Shown piece after piece: positions 52,064-57,888 of a DNA stretch of 64,000 nucleotides. The stretch is taken from assembly GCA_014208095.1 (NCBI GenBank), contig JACHMT010000005.1:620001-684000 (forward strand), in the 5' to 3' direction. Positions within the stretch are counted from its first letter, which is position 1. Each line of letters opens with the position of its first letter. This stretch comes from Actinospineispora eucalypti. GTDB taxonomy: Bacteria; Actinomycetota; Actinomycetes; Mycobacteriales; Pseudonocardiaceae. A model generated the notes under the pieces. That model worked only from the letters and a program-made list of their open reading frames with translations. It had not been told where the DNA came from and did no database searches. A program made the translations under genes and the position numbers.

Positions 52064-53176
52064 TCAGTACCTGCGGCGGGTCGCCGCGTGGGCCAGCTCG
52101 GGTAGCCGGGTCGCGGCCGGTTCGGCCACCGGCACCTCGGCGAGCGCGTCCAGGGCGGCGCCGGTCAGCCGTTCGATGTCCCGTTCGACCTGGTCGGTCG
52201 CGCCCAGCGTCTCCAGCAGCTCGCGCACTCGGTCCAGCATCGGGGCGTCCAGGCCGGGGTTGCCGAGCGCCTCGTTGAGCGCCTCCAGCGCGGCCGGATC
52301 CCGCCGCTCCCGGGCGGCGCGCATGGCGTGCGCCATCAGCAGCGTGCGCTTGCCCTCGCGCAGGTCGTCCCCGGCCGGCTTGCCGGTGACCGCCGGGTCG
52401 CCGTAGACCCCCAGTAGGTCGTCACGCAGCTGGAAGGCCACCCCGATGTCCGCGCCGAACCGGTGGTAGGCGGCGAGCAGTGCGTCGTCCGCGCCGGCCA
52501 GGGTGGCTCCCAGCAGCAGCGGCCGCTGCACCGTGTAGGCGGCCGTCTTGAACTGGCAGACCCGCAGCGCGGTCTCCTCGCTCTCGTCCCCGCTGGCCTG
52601 CCCCCACACGTCCAGGAACTGGCCGCCCAGCATGTCGCCGCGCATGCCGGCCCACACCGGGTGGGCCCTCCGGCGCGCCGGCTCGGGCAGGTCGGCCCCG
52701 CTGAACATGTCGTCGGCCCAGGCCAGGGCCAGGTCGCCGACCAGGATCGCGGCCGCCGCGCCGAACCGCTCCGAAGGCCCCAGCCAGCCCCGCTCCCGGT
52801 GTCGCCGGGTGAACGTGACGTGCACGGTCGGCCGGCCCCGGCGGGTGTCCGAGTCGTCCATCAGGTCGTCGTGGATCAGCGCGTTGGCCTGGATCAGCTC
52901 CAGCGCACTGATCGCGGCGAGCACCGGGTCGGCCCCGGCCGGCTCCTGCCCGCCGCCCGCGCCCCGCCAGCCCCACCAGGCGAACGTGGGCCGCACCCGC
53001 TTCCCGCCCAGCAGCACGAACTCGGTCAGCGCCTCGGTGACCTCGGCGGTGACCGGGGCGATCGCGTCCAGCTCGGGCCGGCGGCGGGCGAAGTAGCGGC
53101 GCAGCTCGGCGTCCACCCGGCCGACCAGGTCGTCGTCGATCGTGGTGCCGGGCGCGACAATGGCCGGCTGGGTCAT
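52064..53176 (-). CDS. Geranylgeranyl/polyprenyl diphosphate synthase (IdsA2 type)
   Basis: A 370-residue all-trans prenyl diphosphate synthase. The first Asp-rich motif is LIHDDLMDDSDTRRG near residue 105 and the second QLRDDLLGVYGDP near 250. GGKRVRP near 58 binds IPP. It corresponds to idsA2 (Rv2173). Here it probably makes GGPP for the crtB/crtI pair in the same operon and perhaps the polyprenyl carrier used by the mannosyltransferase. ATG at 53176 with GAGGAGG 5 nt upstream. Confidence 0.92.
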   Translation of the reverse strand: MTQPAIVAPGTTIDDDLVGRVDAELRRYFARRRPELDAIAPVTAEVTEALTEFVLLGGKRVRPTFAWWGWRGAGGGQEPAGADPVLAAISALELIQANALIHDDLMDDSDTRRGRPTVHVTFTRRHRERGWLGPSERFGAAAAILVGDLALAWADDMFSGADLPEPARRRAHPVWAGMRGDMLGGQFLDVWGQASGDESEETALRVCQFKTAAYTVQRPLLLGATLAGADDALLAAYHRFGADIGVAFQLRDDLLGVYGDPAVTGKPAGDDLREGKRTLLMAHAMRAARERRDPAALEALNEALGNPGLDAPMLDRVRELLETLGATDQVERDIERLTGAALDALAEVPVAEPAATRLPELAHAATRRRY

Positions 53177-53202
53177 CTGACCTCCTCGGAGAGCGGGCAG
53201 GG

Positions 53203-53880
53203 TCAGCGCCGCGGACGCCGGCGCGCCGGCGGGTTCCGGTTCGCCTTGGCCAGCAGCACCACACCGGCCGACGCGATGAGCAGCACCGCGACGACCACCA
53301 GTGCCCACCGTCCCACGGATGGCGCCCCCGGGTCTGGGGCATTCACCGTGGCGGTGAACTCACTCACCTGACCGGGGGTGAAGGCCCAACTCACCGTGTC
53401 CGCCCGGCGCTGTCCGTCGGTGCCGACCACCTCTCCGGGGAACGCCACCTTGAGCTGGACGTCCGCCCCGTCCACCGGCAGCGCGGTGAGATCCACCTGG
53501 CCGTTGAGCAGCAACGCGCCGCCGGCCCGGCGCAGCGCGAAATGGAACCGGCCGGAGGCCGGCGGGACGATGGAGGCCAGCGAGTTGACCTCGTCCAGGG
53601 TCAGCCCGGTGAAGCCCAGCTGGGTTCCCTGGTATCCGTCCGCCTGGTAGGGCCGCACGGATACCCGTCCGGCGAGGGCGGGCGGGATCACCACCGCCGG
53701 GCCGCCGGACCCGCCCGCGACCCCGATGACGATCTCCCCGGCCACCGTGTCGTCGCCCTGGACCGCCAGCGCGGTGCGCACCCGGGTGCACCCGCCGGCC
53801 AGGGCCAGCACGGCGAGCACGGCCACCAGGACCAGCAAGATCAGCCTGCTGGTCCGCCGCCGGGGAGCATTCGCGCGCAC
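53203..53880 (-). CDS. lppM: LppM-like lipoprotein
   Basis: A 225-residue lipoprotein of the DUF3153/LppM family. A basic N-terminus and hydrophobic signal end in the lipobox LAGGC, with Cys near residue 31. The middle is a beta-rich domain (GFTGLTLDEVNSL, VDLTALPVDGADVQL), and a single membrane helix near the C-terminus (WALVVVAVLLIASAGVVLLA) is followed by a basic tail. Its place beside idsA2 and mptA is as in M. tuberculosis (Rv2171). GTG at 53880. Confidence 0.87.
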   Translation of the reverse strand: MRANAPRRRTSRLILLVLVAVLAVLALAGGCTRVRTALAVQGDDTVAGEIVIGVAGGSGGPAVVIPPALAGRVSVRPYQADGYQGTQLGFTGLTLDEVNSLASIVPPASGRFHFALRRAGGALLLNGQVDLTALPVDGADVQLKVAFPGEVVGTDGQRRADTVSWAFTPGQVSEFTATVNAPDPGAPSVGRWALVVVAVLLIASAGVVLLAKANRNPPARRRPRR

Positions 53881-53973
53881 CAGCCCATGGTGCCAGCCGC
53901 CCGGCGCGGCCCCCCGTGATTCGGCGCACCGCCCCGCACGTCCGGGCGACCCGACTGATCTTCCGTGTGACGG

Positions 53974-54564
53974 CTACCGGTACGGGGGCGCGGTCCCGGC
54001 CAGCGGCAGCTCCCGCCCCAGGACCGCGAACGGCCGGGGGTCGCCGACGAACCGGTGGTCGCGCAGCACGTCCACGAACCCCAGCCGCCGGTACAGCCGC
54101 CAGGCCCGGGCCGGCCGGGCCGGGTCCAGCTCGGGAGTGGACAGCAGCACGGCCCGCTGGGCGCAGTCGGTCAGCAGGGTGCGCAGCAACTGCTCGCCGA
54201 GGCCGCCGCCCTGGGCCTTGGGCAGCACGTGCAGCTCGGTCAGCTCGAAGTAGTCGGCCAGCCAGCCGAGGCCGTCCGGGTAGCTCATCCGCAGCCCCCG
54301 GCGTACCTCCTCGTGCCACCACTGCCCCCGGGCGCCCCGGTAGCCGTAGCCCAGCCCGACCAGGGCGTTCCGCTCGTCCAGCGCGCCCACGGCCCGCCAT
54401 CCGGGCCGGTGCGTGTGCTCGCGCCAGAGCGGGGCCCGCTGGCGGATGGCCGAGCGTGGGTAGCCCATGGCGCTCACGTACACGGTGAGTGCCTCGGTCA
54501 GCCGGTCCAACAGCACGTTGGCCGGCAGCCAGACCAGGCGGACCTTGGGTGGGGCGGTGGTCAC
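53974..54564 (-). CDS. GNAT acetyltransferase (Rv2170 type)
   Basis: A 196-residue GNAT protein. FELTELHVLPKAQGGGLGEQLLRTLL carries the acetyl-CoA loop near residue 115, and AWRLYRRLGFVDVLRDHRFVGD closes the fold. It occupies the position of Rv2170. Substrate unknown. GTG at 54564 with GAAGGG about 8 nt upstream. It is divergent from the LexA-controlled pair. Confidence 0.85.
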   Translation of the reverse strand: MTTAPPKVRLVWLPANVLLDRLTEALTVYVSAMGYPRSAIRQRAPLWREHTHRPGWRAVGALDERNALVGLGYGYRGARGQWWHEEVRRGLRMSYPDGLGWLADYFELTELHVLPKAQGGGLGEQLLRTLLTDCAQRAVLLSTPELDPARPARAWRLYRRLGFVDVLRDHRFVGDPRPFAVLGRELPLAGTAPPYR

Positions 54565-54613
54565 CGGGGGCCCTTCATGTGCCAATGAGACCACACCTGG
54601 CCGGGCCCGCGAC

Positions 54614-54642
54614 TTGACGTACGCGCTCCGACGCGCTGTACT
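54614..54642 (+). promoter_or_regulatory. Sigma-70-type promoter of the DUF6504-HEPN pair
   Basis: TTGACG (54614-54619) and TGTACT (54637-54642) are separated by exactly 17 bp. This is the best-matching -35/-10 pair I found in the window. Confidence 0.65.
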
Positions 54643-54649
54643 GGTTACA

Positions 54650-54665
54650 TCGAACATCAGTTCGA
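54650..54665. promoter_or_regulatory. Perfect LexA (SOS) box
   Basis: TCGAAC-ATCA-GTTCGA is an exact match to the actinobacterial LexA consensus TCGAAC-N4-GTTCGA, extended to an 8-bp-arm palindrome (54648-54667). It covers the expected transcription start just after the -10 box, where a bound repressor would block initiation. Confidence 0.8.
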
Positions 54666-54725
54666 TGGAGGTCTGGTCGGCGTCCCTACGTCGATTAAAC
54701 CGCACACGGAGGAGGTGGGGCACCC

Positions 54726-55043
54726 GTGGGAGTGCTGACCCGTCGGTTCGGCTCGCGGCAGCCGACCCCGATCCAGGTTCGCTGGATGGACGGCGAGCCG
54801 GTGGAGTTCCAGCGGCGCCCGGTGCGCCGGGGCCCGCGGTACCTGGTGACCGACGTCCAGGAGCGCTGGATCGAGGAGTCGCCCTGGCCCTTTCCGTCGC
54901 CGATGCCGGTGGGCGGGGACCAGATGCGCTGTTGGCGGGTGCTGGCGACGTCGTCGGCGGATCCGGAGCGGCCGGCGGAGGAGTTCGTGCTGCGCATGCG
55001 GGCGGGCCCCGGCGTGTGGGACCTGATCCGGGTGGACGAGTGA
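54726..55043 (+). CDS. DUF6504-type small protein, predicted SOS-inducible
   Basis: A 105-residue protein. IQVRWMDGEPVEFQRRPVRRGPRYLVTDVQERWIEESPWPF and the C-terminal EFVLRMRAGPGVWDLIRVDE resemble DUF6504; relatives, as I remember, lie near error-prone polymerase genes in actinobacteria. It looks like a small beta domain that may bind a polymerase or DNA, which is inference. GTG at 54726 has GGAGGAGG 11 nt upstream. It is the first gene after the LexA box; the HEPN-like gene follows 11 nt after its stop. Confidence 0.75.
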   Translation: MGVLTRRFGSRQPTPIQVRWMDGEPVEFQRRPVRRGPRYLVTDVQERWIEESPWPFPSPMPVGGDQMRCWRVLATSSADPERPAEEFVLRMRAGPGVWDLIRVDE

Positions 55044-55054
55044 GGAGGCAGACG

Positions 55055-55510
55055 ATGAGCAGGACCGCGACCCCACCGAGGACCCGGCCGTTGGTGCCCC
55101 GGCCCAGGCCGGGCGGCTCGGCGCGGGCGACCCCGCCGCCGTCCGCCCCGGCGCTGGCACTGCTGCGCCAGGCCGAGGCCGGTCTCGCCGAGGCCGAGCT
55201 GACCACCGACGACCCTTGTCGCCGGTACGCGTCCGCCTACCTGGCCGCGTTGCGCGCCGGTGCGGCCGTGTTGGCGGTGCGGGCCCAGCCGAGCGCGCGC
55301 CAGCGGGCCGGGCGCAGCGTGTGGCAGCTGCTCACCCGGGTGACCCCGGAGCTGGCGGAGTGGGCCGCGTTCTTCGCGGCGAACTCGGCCACCAGGTCGG
55401 CGGCGGAGGCGGGCATCAGCAGGCTGGTCAGCGCTCGGGCGGCGGACGACCTGTTGCGCCAGGCCGAGCAGTTCGTCGGGCTCAGCCGGTCGCTGGTGTG
55501 TCCGTCCTGA
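55055..55510 (+). CDS. SAV_6107-type HEPN-like protein, predicted SOS-inducible
   Basis: A 151-residue helical protein. After a Pro/Arg-rich start, residues about 33-145 (ALALLRQAEAGLAEAELTTDDPCRRYASAYLAALRAGAAVL, then WQLLTRVTPELAEWAAFFA and ADDLLRQAEQFVGL) follow the SAV_6107 HEPN pattern. The RxxxxH active site of HEPN RNases is not visible, so RNase activity is doubtful. ATG at 55055 has GGAGG upstream. It is the second gene of the LexA-controlled unit, and its end overlaps the convergent ParA-like gene by 29 bp. Confidence 0.75.
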   Translation: MSRTATPPRTRPLVPRPRPGGSARATPPPSAPALALLRQAEAGLAEAELTTDDPCRRYASAYLAALRAGAAVLAVRAQPSARQRAGRSVWQLLTRVTPELAEWAAFFAANSATRSAAEAGISRLVSARAADDLLRQAEQFVGLSRSLVCPS

Positions 55511-56363
55511 ACACCGCCCGGCGCGCGGCGCCGGCCATGGGGGAGTGCCGGCCGGTGCTGCGCATGATCCGGCCGAGCAGGCCGTTGAACACGGCCGAGA
55601 CCTCCCGGGCACCCGGGGTGTCCCACTGCTGAATGGGCACACACGCGCCCTGGGACTGTTGGATCGCCGAGCGGTCCGGGATCACGCTGGTGAGCACCAG
55701 CGGCCCGAACAGCTCACGCAGTTCGGCGACCCGGAACGCGTGCTCCGCCGAGCGGGAACGCACCCGGTTGATCAGCACGCCCAGCGGCTGGAGGTGCGGG
55801 TTGGTCTGCACCCGTTCGTTCTGCACGGCCTCGAAGGCGCGCTGCACGCCGGCTACGGCGAAGATCGTCGGGTCGGTGACCAGGACCGCCCGGTCGGCGG
55901 CTACCAGCGCGGACCGGGTGAGCTGGCTGAGCGAGGGCGGGCAGTCGATGATTACCAGGCCGTACTCCTCCTCCTCGGTGGTACGGCCGGCAATGCTGGC
56001 GCGGGCGCCTTCCTCTCCGGTGAGCCGGCTCAGCGCGCGGTCGAGGCGGCTGAGCTGCTTCTCGGTCGGTTCGGGGTGGTTGTGCCGCTCGTTGCTCTCG
56101 GCCCCGACGAGCACGTCCAGGTCGTCGCCCCAGGCGCTGGGCGCGATCGCGCGCCTCATCACCGAGCGCCGGGGGTCGTCCAGTACATCGGCGATGGTCG
56201 CGGAGGTCTCGGCGGGCTGGAGCGCCACCGTGGCGTTCGCCTGCGGGTCGAGGTCGACCACCAGTGTGCGTACGCCGCGCTGCATGGCGGCCCCGGCTAA
56301 GCCGAGCACCACCGTTGTCTTGCCCACGCCCCCCTTGAGGCTGAGGACCGCGATCACCTGCAC
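55482..56363 (-). CDS. ParA family ATPase
   Basis: A 293-residue ParA/MinD-type ATPase. The deviant Walker A KGGVGKTT is at residues 10-17, DLDPQANAT near 45, and VIIDCPPSLSQLTRSALVAAD near 145. No ParB gene is next to it, so it is an orphan ParA that may position another structure. The GTG at 56363 precedes VQVIAVLSLKGG and lies 7 nt after a TAGGTT box without ribosome site, so a leaderless mRNA is likely; the frame is open to an earlier start at 56444. The 3' end overlaps the HEPN-like gene by 29 bp. Confidence 0.87.
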   Translation of the reverse strand: MQVIAVLSLKGGVGKTTVVLGLAGAAMQRGVRTLVVDLDPQANATVALQPAETSATIADVLDDPRRSVMRRAIAPSAWGDDLDVLVGAESNERHNHPEPTEKQLSRLDRALSRLTGEEGARASIAGRTTEEEEYGLVIIDCPPSLSQLTRSALVAADRAVLVTDPTIFAVAGVQRAFEAVQNERVQTNPHLQPLGVLINRVRSRSAEHAFRVAELRELFGPLVLTSVIPDRSAIQQSQGACVPIQQWDTPGAREVSAVFNGLLGRIMRSTGRHSPMAGAARRAVFRTDTPATG

Positions 56364-56370
56364 GCACGAC

Positions 56371-56376
56371 AACCTA
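56371..56376 (-). promoter_or_regulatory. -10 box (TAGGTT) for the ParA-like gene
   Basis: On the minus strand TAGGTT ends 7 nt before the GTG at 56363. Confidence 0.45.
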
Positions 56377-56492
56377 CCCTGGGCGTAGTCGGGCAGAAGC
56401 CCTTGCTCCATCTTTTGGTCGGGCTCCCCGGGTCGACCGGGCAACCGCCGCCAGGGAACGCCGTCCTTCGCCGGACGCTCTAAGCTGCCGCC

Positions 56493-56516
56493 GTGCGCAG
56501 CCGGTGGTGCGGGTGA
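56493..56516 (+). CDS. Leaderless 7-codon short ORF overlapping the methyltransferase start
   Basis: The GTG at 56493 lies 6 nt after TAAGCT (56481-56486). The frame reads VRSRWCG and stops at TGA 56514-56516, overlapping the GTG at 56513 as GTGA. One Cys codon is next to last. It is the same layout as at RNase J and the SRPBCC gene. Confidence 0.4.
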   Translation: MRSRWCG

Positions 56517-57331
56517 CCCCGCCGATGGGAACGACCGATGCCGACGAGCGCGGGTGGCCGGCCGAGTTCGGGCCGCCCGCCGCGAGCGGCGCCGTTCGGC
56601 GCGCGCTCTGGGCCGAGCTGGCCGACGCCCGGCGGCGCCGGGGGGAGGCCCCGGTGCGGGTGCTGGACGTCGGTGGCGGCACCGGTGCCTGGGCGGTGCC
56701 GATGGCGGTGGCCGGCTGTCAGGTGACCGTGGTCGACACCAGCCCCAACGCGCTGGCCGCGCTGCGCGGCCGGGCCCGGGAGGCCGGCGTGGGCGGCCGG
56801 GTGCACGCGGTACAGGGCGACGCGCAGAACCTGACCGATGCGGTGCCCGCCGCCGATGCGGACTTGGTGCTCGGCCACGGCCTGCTCGAGGTGGTGGACG
56901 ACCTGGCCGTGGCCGTGGTGCAGCTGGCCCAGGCGGTCGAGCCGGGTGGCGCGGTCTCCGTCCTCGCCGCCGGCCGGTACGGCGCGGCGCTCGGGCAGGT
57001 GCACGCCGGCCGGCTGCCGCAGGCGCGGGCCATGCTCACCGACCCGGAAGGCCGGTCCGGGGCGCCCACCGACCCGCTGCGCCGCCGGCTGGACGCCACC
57101 GCGCTGCGCGGGCTGCTCGAGTCGGCGGCCGGGCTGTCCATCGAACTGATCCACGGCGACGGCGTGTTCGACAGCTGGCTGCCCGCCGCCGTGCTCGAGG
57201 CGGACCCCAGTGGCGCCGACGAACTGGCCGCGCTGGAGGACATCGTGGCCACGACGCCGGAGCTGTTGGTGCTGGCAGCGCGGCTGCACGTGCTCGCACG
57301 CCGGCCGTCCGGCGGGCCCGGGGAGCTGTGA
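56513..57331 (+). CDS. Class I SAM-dependent methyltransferase
   Basis: A 272-residue methyltransferase. Motif I VRVLDVGGGTGAWAVPMA is near residue 47, the acidic end of strand 2 is VTVVDTSPNALAAL, motif II is VQGDAQNL, and DLVLGHGLLEVV follows. The substrate is unknown; no catalytic signature beyond SAM binding is seen. The GTG at 56513 is favoured over the GTG at 56504 because it overlaps the stop of the short ORF. Confidence 0.85.
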   Translation: MTPPMGTTDADERGWPAEFGPPAASGAVRRALWAELADARRRRGEAPVRVLDVGGGTGAWAVPMAVAGCQVTVVDTSPNALAALRGRAREAGVGGRVHAVQGDAQNLTDAVPAADADLVLGHGLLEVVDDLAVAVVQLAQAVEPGGAVSVLAAGRYGAALGQVHAGRLPQARAMLTDPEGRSGAPTDPLRRRLDATALRGLLESAAGLSIELIHGDGVFDSWLPAAVLEADPSGADELAALEDIVATTPELLVLAARLHVLARRPSGGPGEL

Positions 57332-57495
57332 TCTCACCCACTCGGCCCACAACTTACTGGCGAGTTTGCCGGTCCGGGTAGTCGCGGCTTGCCGGGGATC
57401 GTATCCTCGTTGGTACCGCCCGCAACTGGGCGCTCGTCAAGTGCTGCTGGCACGGGGTGGCACTTGACGCCCGAACCTGTGCCGGAGGCGAAGAC

Positions 57496-57873
57496 ATGCC
57501 CCTCTCCGAGCACGAGCAGCGGCTGCTCGACCAGATCGAGCGCGCTCTCATCGCGGAGGACCCCAAATTTGCGTCGACCGTGCGCGCGGGCCGCTTGCGA
57601 CGACCCACCCGCCGGCGGCGGCTGCAGGGCCTCGCGCTGTTCATTACCGGCCTGGTGTTGCTGGTGGTCGGGGTTGCCGTGCACGCACTGTGGGTGCAGA
57701 ACGTTCCCGTGCTCAGCGTCGTCGGCTTCCTGATCATGCTGGCCGGTGCGGTACTCGGCATCACGTCGATCGGTGCCGGCAAGAAGGCTCCCGGAAAGCC
57801 GGAGCCGGAGCGCGGCAACAAGTTCGGCGGCAAGATGGAAGAGCGCTTCCGCCGCCGCTTCGAGCAGGAGTAA
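57496..57873 (+). CDS. DUF3040 membrane protein
   Basis: A 125-residue protein. The N-terminal MPLSEHEQRLLDQIERAL is the DUF3040 hallmark and is followed by two membrane helices (about 48-68 and 74-93) and a basic, Glu/Arg-rich tail. Function unknown; it is conserved near the dcw cluster in actinobacteria (Rv2169c in M. tuberculosis). ATG at 57496 with GGAGG 7 nt upstream. Confidence 0.9.
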   Translation: MPLSEHEQRLLDQIERALIAEDPKFASTVRAGRLRRPTRRRRLQGLALFITGLVLLVVGVAVHALWVQNVPVLSVVGFLIMLAGAVLGITSIGAGKKAPGKPEPERGNKFGGKMEERFRRRFEQE

Positions 57874-57888
57874 CCCGCTCCCGCCGGT

